Of a stretch of DNA of 64,000 bases, positions 1 through 11,579 are shown one piece after another. A program made the translations under genes and the position numbers. The stretch covers positions 20,626,598-20,690,597 of the forward strand of contig JAYGXS010000008.1 in NCBI GenBank assembly GCA_036362985.1. The letters run 5' to 3'. How positions within the stretch are numbered: the first letter of the stretch is position 1; the number at the start of each line of letters is the position of its first letter. This DNA comes from Ligula intestinalis (Eukaryota > Platyhelminthes > Cestoda > Diphyllobothriidea > Diphyllobothriidae). The notes beneath the pieces are model-generated. The model was not told where the DNA came from and made no database searches. It saw nothing but the letters and a program-made list of their open reading frames with translations.

Positions 1-1440
1 TGCTTTTTCCTAAATATCGCATTATTAATAATCTTTGAAAATAAAATAAAAATTATCTCCCCTTGAACACGCAATTTGAGAAGGCATGTCCACTGAGTAC
101 ACAAAGTGGTATTTTGGAGATTTTTCCTACAAGCACTTATTTGAATTTATGAGAGTATTATTATTCACTGGAAGTATTTATAATGCATAAGTGGTAATTT
201 CGTACCTAGGGGAATTACGTAAAATGGCCAAAAGATGTGCAGTAGATAGCCGCCATCCGGATTTGAGAGTATGTTGCATGATGACTGATCTTATAACACA
301 ATTTAACTAAACTTTCTTGATCGGTCCTTTTTGCACAACATCTGCCGTCACGGCGCCAACAGGACGGTGGCTTCCAAACCTTAAAAAAACCTCTACGCGT
401 GTCTCAAACCACCTGATCTTCTTTGTACATACTAGGCTCTAATAATAGAGGTTTGAATTCCCCTCGCAGTACATCAAGTCCTTACAAGTAGGCTGTCAGT
501 GCAGAGAGGAGCCAAGGCTGGCAGTTTAATTTAGGCTCCAGAATTGTTTAAATAGTCTTATATTTGGCACCATCAAACCCTGGGTATATAAAGTTTATTT
601 ATCATTATATTTTATTGGATTTTTGCGTTCTTTTTGCTTTTTCTTTAAGCATTTTATTAAAATTTTGTTAAAATTTAAGATTTCTTTTCGTTTGCTTAGT
701 TTAATATAATTTAGTTTAGCTTTTATTGATTTACTTAAGGAAGGTTTAAGTTCATTGTAGCAAATTAAAGTGAGGAGGTTGTGCATATTTTCTGGGCAAG
801 TTGTTCTCGTATATTACCGTTTCTGATGCCTCATCAATACATTTTTTAATAAAATAAGCTGCTGTAACCATCAGTAGATGATTTGCACAAACAGTTTACG
901 AAGGCAATTATAAACATGGTAAAACGGTACGGTTTGCAGAATCAGTACTTTCTTCGAAAATAAAAAAAACAATTTAACTTTCGAAACCTACAAAAAATAA
1001 ACATATGTTTTATCTCGTACTTATGCAAACCTTTTTGGCGTTTGCTCACGACACTAATGTGGAAGAATTTTCAATTTGTTAATTTATCTTATATCATAAA
1101 AATACCCAATAGGTTTAAACTCCATAGCCGTTAGTATCTGAACTTTTCCATAGACTAAGTAGACTGTGTGCTTTGAACTTCGTTGGTCGTGATGGAAGCA
1201 GTTTGACTAATGTCAGCTGGTTTCATTAAATCTGGATACTAGTGGTGATTTTTCATCTGTTGTTGAACGTTCGCCGATCGCTCACGGAATTCGCCCGTCC
1301 CGCTCTGCCTAGGGGCTCACTCTCAATTGTTGCCAGCAGCTGCACAGCTGCTACCTGGCAGAGGACGCGAATACTGCTGACAAAGACAAGAGGGGCTGAA
1401 AAGGCTACTTTCGGCTCATAAGATCTCATCAGCCGGCCAT
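1..1440. other. AT-rich DNA, nothing recognised
   Basis: I see no coding signal, RNA gene or clear mobile element here. Open frames are short and driven by low complexity, for example poly-A/T-rich sequence around 595-786. A B-box-like GGTTTGAATTCCC sits near 450 but without a convincing A box, so no SINE is called. Confidence 0.4.
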
Positions 1441-2110
1441 ACTATACCCTGGGAATGCCCCACCTAAGACTCCAGACCGCGTCATTTTGCTCAAAAGTCC
1501 AAGGGTCTAATAACTTCGCGAAAGACTTTAGGCATCCTTTTCTGACAAAAATCACTCTCTTGCAATTTTTTTTCAAATCAATTTTTTTTTTCACTTGACT
1601 TACTAGACTAAAAGGCCACCTACAATTACTGCAACAGAGCATTAACCTCGAAAAAATGGCAAGTTTTCTTGAAATTTGAAATGAAAGAATGACGTCAAGG
1701 TAATTCATTTTGTAGCTGGCCCCGGGAAAACCAAAATTTTTACTTTGAAGGAAGCTCAGTTGCATATAGCATTCTTATGGACTGGTGACACATGATTTAT
1801 GCGAGTAATCTCTCCAACTAGGCTGCGTTTTAGAATGTGAGATTGCGCACAGAAAGCGAAAGGAATCAACGAAAAGAAAGTATGAGTACTGGCTTGAATT
1901 ACTCCAACTTGCAGTGAAATAGTTTTTACAGTTAGCATGCGAATGAATCCAACATCCAAGCAAGTTTTAAAAGGAGACTGTCATGTTCCTATTATAATTC
2001 CGGTCCGTGGACCTTTCGTACCATACACATAACTATTGAAAAAATAGAGTTGACTGAAGGGTTTAAGGAATTATTGAGACAATTCCGAGGCAACCACCCT
2101 GGATCACGCG
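1440..2110 (+). repeat. Repeat family A, copy 1 (about 650 bp)
   Basis: This non-coding stretch is a diverged match to 10655-11330. Both begin at an ACCCTGG(A)ATAGG-like edge. They share in order a CAACAGAG(C/A)ATTAAC block, an ATGACGTCA-like block, an ACTGGTGA...TGATTTATG block, the core AAAGCGAAA(G)AA(A)TCAACG, a CAACATCCAA block and a second ACCCTGGAT edge. Partial copies lie near 3665, 4830, 9470, 10130 and 12845. No ORF is conserved. The family lies tandemly upstream of the PLE reverse transcriptase at 11.6 kb, so it may be a PLE terminal repeat (inference); an independent non-autonomous element is the alternative. Confidence 0.6.
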
Positions 2111-2990
2111 AACAGAACTCAGAAAAGCTTTTCACTATGATTGTTGGTAGAATGCTTCATCTGTATGCATGAAAAATTGTAGAAAGAAGACTCGTCGAAA
2201 ACTAGCTGGCAGGGATAGTTACTGCTTCCACAGGCAGAGGTATGGGCATGCTATATTAAGTGTCAGAGTACCTAACTGGATGTTGCAATAAAGTCGGCTT
2301 GTTAGTGCTTCTACCTTCTCTTCTGAATAAGTAACACCTCAAGAAGATTACACGTGAAAATGCTTACACTCCCTGATATCGTCTCTAAAATCCAAACAGG
2401 AAAAGGCAAGGGCTAAAGTCCTTGCAAACGTCTTTTTTTATCCTTAAATAACCGGTAACTGGACAGCTATTATTTTCCAAAAAGAATTCTTAATGCTCTC
2501 ATGGCTATTAGATTTTATATACTCAAACATTTGTAGGGTGTTTTATTTTTAATAAAGTCATGATATTTATTAATTTTACTCATGTAACAACAATTATGAG
2601 GCCTTTGGAACGTTTCTTCTTCATAAACAAAGTGCTATTACAAGCGTATGTTTTATTTATTTATCTTTTAGCAATTGAAAATAATCTGCGTTTAAATGCT
2701 CGTTTCTTTGACTAATTTTGGGTGATTTGGGATGTTTTGTTTATTTACCTGGTTCTCGTGATAAGCATCACCTACTGTGTACACTACACAGAGTGTATTT
2801 TCAGGCACTAGAATTTTAGAATGCGCCATAGCAATATTCTTTGGCAAGTTGCAAATTCCATCTACTTGTGACTTAATTACATCCCTCTCTGTCCACCTTT
2901 AGGTACATTTTCATCACCTGCATGCTAAACCTGTACCACGAAGCTCTAATGCGGCTTTGATGTTGTTTGGATGTAAATTCGGCGGAAGTG
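2110..2990. other. AT-rich DNA, nothing recognised
   Basis: No coding signal or clear repeat match was found. It separates family A copy 1 from the block that recurs at 8.6 kb. Confidence 0.35.
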
Positions 2991-3640
2991 TAATAAGAAG
3001 AGTGGTGATTAACCAGTCAGCACCGTCTCTCGTCGGCACTACATGATAAATTCTGTTTGAAAAATTTTCCGCAAATTGTCTTTTTCCTTGGGTAGAAACT
3101 ACTTTTTAGGAAATGAAGGGAAAATCAATATTTCAGTAGGTTTTTGCGGAGACTCAATCACTAGGTCATGAGCTTAATAAAACTTACCATTCACAGTCGT
3201 GCTCGAAACCATCATTAGAGGTAGAACAAGAGGTAGAGAGCGTCAGTGCTGGTCAAACCGATAAATTTAAGAATCTTGAGTGGTTCAGAAGGTCAAAAAA
3301 TAATCACTGAAACAAGAGGTTTAAAGAGCCTTATTTCCAGGTTCCTTCTCTGATGATGGGCTTTAATGAGAGTCCGAAAATTCCAATACACAATCTGCTT
3401 GTTCCAGCGATTGCATATTCTACCTTCAAAGCGTTTTCCGGACATCAATCATTCGCTTCTATCGGCAAATTGCGAATAGTATCACAGCAACTTAATTCTT
3501 AAAATATTTCAACGTACACGAACTAACCCATCCCTAACTTTTGCTGTCTATTTTCCGTTTGAAAGTTAAGTTGAATAGACAGGCCAGTAAGTATTTATAC
3601 CATCTACCAGCTATTTTCTGCTTCTGAAAAGTTTATCTAT
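2990..3640 (+). repeat. Dispersed repeat block B, copy 1
   Basis: This block matches 8640-9290 in the same orientation. Shared landmarks are a GGCACTACATGAT / GACACTACATGAT block, a CCAATACACAA(C) / CCAATGCATAAC block and an ATCGGCAAATTGCGAA / ATCGGCAACTTGCGAA block, in the same order and at similar spacing. Identity is low enough to imply an old duplication or old transposon copies. No protein-coding frame is conserved. Confidence 0.5.
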
Positions 3641-3658
3641 CTTCCGAATAATACTTAT

Positions 3659-4830
3659 AGCTGAAAGCATGAATAACCGATCAGGTTTTGTGCTTAAACA
3701 CTCAAGAACATTAATTGAGCTTGGTTGCATTTAGCTGGCTTGCAAACTGATGAAGCTGAAAGTTTGCCAGAATGGCCAGGAAACAGACTGCTTGTTAAAA
3801 TATGTGATTGACCGCGGAAAGCAAAATAAATCAACGGAAAGATATAGTGAGCAAAAGCAGGAAAAGAAGATAACATACTTAACGAAAGCTAATATATAAC
3901 AACAAAAAGCACACGATAATTAAAAAATTAAATAAAATAATAACTTATACCTTATACATACTAAAGTAATCAAATTAATAAATAAATTTAAGAAAAGATT
4001 ACCTTTATTACTGGTCCCATATAACAGAATTCTGCGGTTAAGTGTTCCACAGCGTTACCTATAATAGTATGTTATCTAATTTTGTAATGCATTTAGGTTA
4101 TACTGTGAACTTCACGGGGTGTATGAATAATATTACCGGTAGAATAAGAGTTGAATTGGAATGACATTATAAGACTTAAATAAGTTACGTCATCTAAAAT
4201 TTTGTAAAACCAACAAATCTACTTACTTTGAAAGAACCTTTCTTCTCAAATGAATATTTAATATATTACTTTTGTCATTTATGAAATTTATTTTAATTCG
4301 TAAGGTCATCGGAAATCTATCAAAAGCATGCACAACAGTTAAGTAGTCAAATCAATCAAGTGCAATTTCTCCAGAAAACCAAAAGGACGTTGAAAGTATC
4401 CTGCACTATACCTAGCAAAAGTAAACTCAAATAATCCGTCTCAAATGAAAGCACCTCTACATTTTTTCTATAAATTATATGAGACCAGTCAAATCGAAAT
4501 AGCAGCCCACTTCACTTGCATCTGCCAGCGATACAGACGTGAGTGAGGCTGACATAAGGACGGTCCCGATTGGCAAGTCAGTACACTCGCAAATGTAAAT
4601 TTACTTTGTCAAACATTGTGGGTTATGCCTGCCAGACGACTGCTCCAGTCTGTCCTACTCAGGCTGTCATATCACCAACTGTTAAATGCAACACTCATGG
4701 CACTTTTCTCTTCCCTGGAGCAAAATGCACTTATTACAGTCCTACAAACGACATAAGTTAGTTTGCGCGGACGGGTTTCCTGCCTTTGACAGCTTCCGGA
4801 AAACCAGATTACATTCCAGCTACTATTGAT
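3659..4830 (+). repeat. Tandem duplication unit 1 (about 1.17 kb)
   Basis: Unit 1 of a two-unit direct tandem repeat with unit 2 at 4831-5960. It begins with a family A head, continues through an AT-rich middle (AAAAGCACACG(A/C)TAATTAAAAA, then TCTATAATA and TTAAATAAGTT blocks), and ends with a CATTGTGGGT(T/C)ATG ... TCCTACTCAGGCTG ... TTACAGTCCTA block. The order of all blocks is the same in both units. Open frames in the final block (for example 4570-4761) show no family resemblance. Confidence 0.65.
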
Positions 4831-5960
4831 AGCTGATATAATGGATAGCCGGTTAGGTTCTGCCCTCAAACACTCACGAACGTTAAATTAGCTTGGTTGA
4901 ATTTAATTGTCTCACACACATCTGTCAGCTACTTTTTGTGAGAATGCCCCGGAAATAGATGGCTAGTTTAAATATGGGATTGTCCCCAGAAAGTAAAATA
5001 AATCAACGGAAAGATACAGCAAACAAAAATACAAAAAATTGGATAACAAAATTACATAAAGTTAATATGTTCCAAAGAAAAAGCACACGCTAATTAAAAA
5101 ATTTATTAAATTAGTAAATTTTACATTATAGGCATTACACTACTAAAATGCAAAACGAATTTTAAAAAGATAATCATTTTCAACGGTCCTCTATTACAAA
5201 ATTCTGAATTAAAAGTTTCCCCGGTGTTATCTATAATATACTTTCACCCAATTTAGGAATGGATATGGCTCACACTGTAGAGTTTAGAAGAGGTACTAGT
5301 AAACTATTAGATAAGATGAGATTTGAATTCACATCATACAGGCTTAAATAAGTTTATTCCTGGAAACCTTTGGAAAAACCAAGAGACAATTTCTTCAGGA
5401 TAAGCGTTTTAAGGGAACTTGATTTACACTTAAGTGTGTATAAAATATATTATATTTAGGGTCTATTCGAATTCGTAAGGATATCGAAAATCTATCGAAA
5501 GCAGGCACGCCGGTTATATAGACAATTTTTAACGGTCTTTTTAGTGAAGGCCAAACGGATGTTAGGAGTACACTACACTATTAAAATTACAAGAGGTCCG
5601 CTTTAATAATGATTATTAATGCAAAGCACCTCGTTTCACTTTCTAAAAATCGTACGGGATGAATCGAGTACCGACAGCAATCAGATTCAACTGTGTCTGC
5701 AAGTGATGCATGCACGAGTGGGGCCGACGATAAAACGTCATTAGCAAATAAGAGCACTCCTAAATATAAATTCAATTTGTCGCACATTGTGGGTCATGTC
5801 TGCTGGCCGACTGCCCGGCAATGTCCTACTCAGGCTGCAATAACTTCAACTGTTTAATGCAATTTTCTCTGCCCTGCAGCAAGAGGCACTTTTTACAGTC
5901 CTATAAACCAGGTTAGTGTGTTGCAAGTGCAGGCGGGTTACCTGCCTTTTGACAGATATT
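4831..5960 (+). repeat. Tandem duplication unit 2 (about 1.13 kb)
   Basis: Second unit of the tandem pair, offset about 1.165-1.172 kb from unit 1. It is collinear over its whole length with scattered substitutions and small indels, so the duplication is not recent. Its far edge is near a TGCCTTTTGACAG block that parallels TGCCTTTGACAG at the end of unit 1. Confidence 0.65.
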
Positions 5961-6059
5961 GCACACTCACACAAATGTAAACGTCCGTTTACTCTCGCTT
6001 TTTCTATAGGCACCCTGCAGGGAGTGGAGTAGGCAGTGAATGCAATAAGTGTCAAAATA

Positions 6060-6660
6060 AAAATGGGAAATTTAAATAATTTTTTCCCGGTACGAATTTG
6101 AAGCGGGCAACAGCAGCAAAATTTATTGATTTCAACAAATTTCAAGACAACTCACCAGCTGCTACTTGTCGCTGCATAAGTAAGATAACGAAGACACATA
6201 GAGCAGTAGACAGGGACCATTCTGCCGACGTCAAAACAGCGTTTCGAGTTTTTGTTCGGGCCCGAACAAATCGAATCCTGCGCTATTTAAAAGCTGAATA
6301 CATACGGTGGGAGAAACCTGACCTATGCAAGCAGCTTGACCATGTCGTCAACCTTCAATTGCCCTGGTGACTGGTTATTTAATTTTATTCCGAAGAGTTT
6401 TTTCGTTAACCTCTCTCACTTATTACTTCCCATATGTTGACTTAACGTCCTGTCCTTTATCGATTATTTTTAAACTGACCCACGTTCCTTGCTATTGCCA
6501 GTAATTCTCTGAAATTCACTACTGCTCTATGTGTCTTTGTTATCTTACTTATGCAGCGACAAGTAGCAGCTGATAAGCTCTATCGAAATTTGTTGATCTC
6601 AATAAATTCTGCTGTTGTTGCCCACTTCCAAAATGGGAAAGTTTGACGGGCCTTTTTTAT
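6060..6660. repeat. Fold-back (inverted repeat) with PLE fragment in the loop
   Basis: The left arm (about 6060-6212) and right arm (about 6523-6660) are reverse complements. Shared blocks include ACTTGTCGCTGCATAAGTAA and its complement, GGGCAACA(G)CAGCA, and the AAATGGGAAA edge. The loop of about 310 bp holds the end of a PLE protein. The arms are near-identical over the inner 60 bp and looser outside. It could be a fold-back element or two PLE-linked copies in opposite orientation. Confidence 0.65.
6195..6370 (+). pseudogene. Penelope-like element fragment, end of GIY-YIG protein
   Basis: The translation contains a TAFRVFVRARTNRILRYL stretch followed by KPDLCKQLDHVVNLQLPW. This pattern (His-x-Asp-Val-Lys-Thr-Ala-Phe-Arg-Val, then Glu/Ala-x-x-Ile-Arg, then Lys-Pro-Asp-Leu-Cys, then Leu-x-Leu-Pro-Trp) is the usual C-terminal end of the GIY-YIG endonuclease part of flatworm PLE proteins. 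The reverse transcriptase and GIY-YIG catalytic residues are absent, so this is a 3' fragment. It lies in the loop of the fold-back at 6060-6660. Family recognition is from motif memory. Confidence 0.65.
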
Positions 6661-6890
6661 TTCCATGAAAATAAGGGATATACCTTCTGCTTTAAAAAGG
6701 AAAAGGCTCACTTTTCTAGAGTAGTGCAAATTCACGACAAGCTGGCAGAGAATATGCAAATAGGGATGATATTTTGCCCGTTTCGTTTTACTTTCCTGTA
6801 TTTGTTCAGGGTTACCTAAACATTGGATTTGTATAAACAGCTTTTCTGTACGGCATGAAAGAGACAAATGACTGCACGTCAGTAGCGTTC
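6660..6890. other. No feature recognised
   Basis: AT-rich sequence between the fold-back and the SINE. The open frame on the minus strand here continues out of the fold-back arm and shows no domain. Confidence 0.3.
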
Positions 6891-6892
6891 AT

Positions 6893-7070
6893 AAACATAT
6901 ATAAAATGGATCCGACAAAGCAACGGGATACTATGTTGGCCATTTATGGCTTGTTAATCGTAATCAGGAAGTCGTAACCCTCAAGATTTGAACCCGGGAC
7001 CTTTGCTTTGTGAGTTTACGACGCTACCATTGCACCATGGGCTCGTTGCTTTGTCGATTGAGAACGACGC
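6893..7070 (-). repeat. tRNA-derived SINE, copy 1
   Basis: Read on the minus strand, an A-box-like GGTGCAATGGTAGCG is followed by a B-box-like GGGTTCAAATC. The body (TTACGA, GATTA, AAGCCATAAATGGCC, then TTGCTTTGTCGG) resembles the SINE bodies at 25555-25720 and 25725-25830. The 5' edge runs into the assembly gap. The cloverleaf is degenerate, so this is a SINE head and not a tRNA gene. RNA polymerase III transcription of the source copy is inferred from the two boxes. Confidence 0.55.
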
Positions 7071-7170
7071 NNNNNNNNNNNNNNNNNNNNNNNNNNNNNN
7101 NNNNNNNNNNNNNNNNNNNNNNNNNNNNNNNNNNNNNNNNNNNNNNNNNNNNNNNNNNNNNNNNNNNNNN
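7071..7170. other. Assembly gap (100 N)
   Basis: One hundred unknown bases, probably a standard scaffold gap of unknown real size. It abuts the SINE head. Open frames that cross it are artefacts. Confidence 0.99.
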
Positions 7171-8640
7171 AACGTTTAGAATTTTTCTTTTGTGAACTTT
7201 TCAGATATATTTGCTTCGATATAACGACTTTAACCGAACAGCCAAAAGTTCAAGTAAGGGCTGTAAGATGGTTTCACGGGAATTGTCCGGTGTTTATTTC
7301 CCTTTTTACATTTTGTGAGATAAGTTTGAATAAGCCGACCAGATGCTCGCTTTATTTCGTCGATTAGGGCATATCAGGAATCAGATATTTCTATGCTCAC
7401 ATGCAGACATGCCAGTTCGTGACTAGTAAATATCAATAAAAATCTCTTTCACAATCCTAAAAGTACCCTTGAGAGTACAATATGCCCAGTGCTGCAAGCC
7501 AAATTGCGAAATTTGCGCATTACAAGGTTAATTACGGTGGCAAGTCTGATTATCTTGCTGCCTTATGTGAAGCCTTTTCGGTCACTTCAGGAAGCCTACT
7601 TGTTGACGAGATTCTTCCTGACCGCATATGAAAAGCAAATTATGTTTAAAACTATAATATAATAAGTATGCATTTTTATAATCGATTGTTATTCCATTAA
7701 TAAACTCAGATGCATTTTATACAAAAAATGCACGAAAAATTTGTTCTTGTGCTTGTTTGGTAGCAAAGTACACCTTCTTTGAATTGTATGCTTAAAAAGA
7801 GTATCTTTTGATTCTAAAAATGTTTCTAAGATTTTAAATCTACCGAAGGCTAGACCTTAATGCGAGGTTTCCGAACTGCACGTGGTATACACCCTGCTGC
7901 TTAGGAAAAAAAGTTTCTTGCCTACGATTGAATGAAGATGCTTAATAGTTCTCATGAAATTTTGCAATAGATTCTGATTATCCTGCATGCATTATGAGCA
8001 GCATTAATTAATTGACGACGTGGTGTTTCATGAACAAACACCGTACAGTGGTAAAAAATCTCATAATAAAAATTTATTTAAAACGGGAGTACTCTTAATT
8101 TAGAGATAAAATTTCAAGAAGGCGTAAGTGCCTACAAAACGAGTAAAAAATATTTTTGTGTATTTTTTGAATAAGCGAGAGGGTATCAATCCTTCACATG
8201 TGTCGGCATGTTACATGAATTTTAAGTCGTATAAGGATACTTTTCCTCCCGTCACATTTCTTTTCTATCAAATTGTTCTAATATTCTTTTACGTAGAGGC
8301 TCAAATCCTCCTTGAGATATTGGTGAACACTGTTATATTTACACGGTTTTTAGTCGATTTTAGGATTTTGATTTACAGGTTTAGCAAAAATATACAAATA
8401 CTTACGTAGTTGCACGTGCGCCTTGATGTTGTGAAACGGTGTAGGCCGACTACAAACCACGTCATTGACGCGAATAGAAGTTATTGTACTGACCACAGGA
8501 ACATGAAAAGCTAGGCCAAAATGTACTAAAATATCATAAGTATTTGAATAGTAACGCATAGCAAGGCCTGCGTTGACAGCTGGTCAGCTTCCACTCAATG
8601 CGTACTCACGCAGACAATTTTAATTTAATTTTGCGCGCTT
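7171..8640. other. AT-rich DNA, nothing recognised
   Basis: No domain, RNA gene or clear terminal structure. The longest open frame (8128-8409, 93 residues) is hydrophobic and low in complexity, shows no family resemblance, and is probably chance. Confidence 0.35.
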
Positions 8641-9290
8641 TCATTCTAATTAGATTCAGCAACCAGTTCCGGTCGTCGCTGACACTACATGATTAACCTG
8701 ATTTGCCAAAGTCCGCGTACTTTTTTTTCTGTCTGAACACAAACTGTTAGTTAGAAGACACGGGACAAATAAATATTCCAAGAAGTATTTGCCGACATGG
8801 AGGCTCTTTCGCTTCGCTTTCAACAAATTATCCAAAACTTTCACGATGGTGCTCGATCCCATCAGTTAAAGGTGGAAGCAGAGAATAAGGGCATTTGCGC
8901 TGGTAACAACAATTAATTCGATAACTGCAAATTGCTCAAAAGAGCAGGTTATGATCTTTGGAATAAGAAAAATAAAAAACTAACTTTTTCAGATCCCTGC
9001 TATGATTATGGATTTCGGTGAGAATCCTAAATTTCCAATGCATAACCTTTTGTTTAAGCAAGTACAGCTTCTCCTTTTGAATAGTTTTCGTAAATTCACC
9101 TATTTGCTGTCATCGGCAACTTGCGAAATGTACCACAGCACTTACGTTCATTAAATAAATCAGTTAGAAAACGTTCATTCCCTTGACTTCGATCCACAAA
9201 TTGGCAACAACTGTTTATGAGGTGCACTTTATTTAGTCCTAATCCTAGCATTTTGCCAAACAAAACGTTCGCTTTACAGTTTTATGGATG
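8640..9290 (+). repeat. Dispersed repeat block B, copy 2
   Basis: Collinear with 2990-3640 (see that entry for shared blocks). Here the copy is followed by an extra family A fragment (about 9470-9650) before the sequence resumes similarity near 10020 to 3540-3660, so this copy seems to have been interrupted. Confidence 0.5.
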
Positions 9291-9469
9291 GGGAATATGG
9301 AAAAGCAATGGAATATTCTTTAATAACTAATATATAGAAAGGTTGTGGATTTATATGAGAAGGTTATCCTTACAATTATTATTGTTTTACGCATTGTGGT
9401 ATCAAATTGCAGACCTCTTCTAATTCCTGAAAAATAAAAATGGAGCTTAAGACGTAATCTACTGAGGTG

Positions 9470-9650
9470 GACAGTACTTTTCTGGTACAGTGAAATGTTC
9501 TTTAGATTTAGCATGAGAATCAAGCCAACATTCAAATGCGGTTAACAAAAAGACTGTCATGTGCATATTATATTACTGGACCGCCGACCCTTTGTAACAT
9601 ACACATTTCTAAAAAAAACATCGAGGGAATTACAGGGTTTATACGGTTTC
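9470..9650 (+). repeat. Repeat family A, partial copy (3' part)
   Basis: Carries the TTTAGCATGAGAATCAAGCC ... CAACATTCAA ... GACTGTCATGT ... ACATACACATTTCTAAA blocks in the same order as 11150-11260. The upstream half of the family is missing. Confidence 0.55.
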
Positions 9651-10129
9651 TGAGTCTGCTCATGCTCTTCCTTAAGGCTTTGACCGTTGTTCCAATAAAA
9701 TACCTACTACAATTTCATTTAAATACGTATTCCTAATTTAAACACATTTTTGCGTTTTTTAAATTGTATGAAATTGGTCAAGCTTCAATTGAAATAAAAT
9801 TGATACGCGTCCTGCGTCAATGCGTGCGCAGCTAAGGACGACTCTAAAAGGAACATCTTAAGAAAATAAGTACTTTCTTAAATGTACCGCTTATACCTGC
9901 GTACGCACAGCCTAATTCCGTCCTGGTAATCGAGTATTCCCATTTTTGGAAAGGTTTGATTTGTGTCACGGTAATTCCACACACTGAATAAATAAGCCTA
10001 AAAGTGCGAAATACTCCTCGCTACTGACGTCTCGTTTTGGCAGAATTTCCTGAAAATAGACAGACAATACATTTTTCGCTACTCTCTGCCAGTTGTCTTC
10101 CGCTTCTGAAAAAACTAATTCAAACCCAA

Positions 10130-10560
10130 GATGCTATTTTTTCCTGACAGAATAGAGAATGGTCGCATTTCTACCTCAAAATTAATTTGTTTGAAGGCAT
10201 CGGAACTGACCCAGTTCTTGTTGTGGTTGAATTTAGCTGTCTCATGTGGAGTTCAATTATGATTTATGTGAGAAAGCTCTCGAACTAGAAAGCCTGGTGA
10301 AATATGAAATTGCTCATGTAAACCGAAAGAAATCAATGAAAAGAGGTTGTGCATAAGCACTTTGCAACGCTCCACTTTCCACTGACGGGTAGCATGTGTA
10401 CTAAGCCAACATCCAAGCGAGGCTAGCTATGACCTTGGCTTGTACATATTAAAGTCTCGGGCCCTCGAACTTTCCTACCGTGCACATTTCCGACCCGAAA
10501 ACATGGAATGAATTAAAGGATTTAAACAGCTACCGAGATCAGAAGAAGCGATCACTGGAT
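10130..10560 (+). repeat. Repeat family A, copy with GATGCTATTTTT edge
   Basis: Begins at a GATGCTATTTTTT(C)CTGA(C/T)AGAATAGAGAA edge that recurs at about 12843, exactly where the PLE reverse transcriptase at 11.6-12.85 kb stops. It continues with the TGATTTATGTGAGAA and AAGAAATCAATGAAAAGA blocks of the family. It is the head of a series of family A copies leading up to the PLE. Confidence 0.55.
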
Positions 10561-10654
10561 CAAGGGTTTTATTATCCTGATGTTTCGGATTCTCTCAAAA
10601 CTCCTTTATTATAGGTTATAGAAGAACAGTCTGAGATATGTTTCCGAGATAACG

Positions 10655-11330
10655 GTGAGTCCACCACCCTGGAATAGGCCAAGACGCCGTTCTGCAATCT
10701 GCAATTGTAGTCCCACACCCTCGGCCTTCGCTACCACGCACAGTCCTGACCAAAAAATTGCTTCAGTCATCTCTCACTCTCTTGCAGATCGTTTACTAAT
10801 CACATCTTTTTTTTTTGCGTTGACTCTCTATGCAGAAATCGCACATGAAATCCATGCAACAGAGAATTAACTTCGACAATCATGACAGTGTTTTGTTGAA
10901 GTTTGACCTGGAGGAACGACGTCATGAAAATTCATCTTCCAGCTGATACATAGAGAACCAAAATAATTGTTTTAAGAGAAGCTAGATCGTGTTTCGTCTT
11001 CCTAAGGACTGGTGATTTTTGATTTATGTGAGAAAGATCCGTACCTAGAGTGCTTTTTGAAAGATGGCATTGCACATGAAAAGCGAAAGAACTCGGCAGT
11101 AAGAGGATGTGAGCACTTATTTGAATAACTCAACTTTAAAGAGTATTGTCCTTAAGATTTAGCATGAGAATCAAGCCCACATCCAAATGGATTCAAACAA
11201 GATTGTCATATGCAAAGTGTATCTCCGGAATGTCGACCCTTTGTATCATACACATTTCTAAAGACAACATAGCGGGGTTTACAGGGTAGATAGGGTTGCC
11301 GAGATAGTTATGAGTCAGCTACCCTGGAAT
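10655..11330 (+). repeat. Repeat family A, full-length copy next to PLE
   Basis: About 665 bp between two CCCTGGAATAGGCCAA edges (near 10663 and 11327), collinear with 1440-2110. The second edge begins another partial unit, so units are arranged head to tail. The PLE open frame begins about 250 bp downstream. PLEs commonly have such partial tandem terminal repeats, which is why I suspect this is the PLE's own repeat. Confidence 0.55.
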
Positions 11331-11579
11331 AGGCCAAAAGACCTTTTTGCAGTCCGTTCATTACGATGGATGGAAAAATTCATAATCTTTTAAGAGAAAT
11401 ACTACACCCGAGAAGCATCCACATATGAAGAACCACGCTTTCTTCATAATGGCTTCAAAGAAGAACTGACACCACGATGCCTGATATATAAGGCTCCTGT
11501 AAACACCGCTATGGGCAGAGAAGTCACAAGCCGAATTGTCAAGCAGATGACGAGGGTTCTTATCGACGACTGCCACTGA

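Noticed and set aside
6988..7195. Short open frames near the first gap
   Set aside because: They cross the 100-N gap and overlap a SINE head in antisense.
8128..8409. Possible small membrane protein
   Set aside because: Hydrophobicity follows from T-rich codons in AT-rich DNA; no conserved copy, start context or family.
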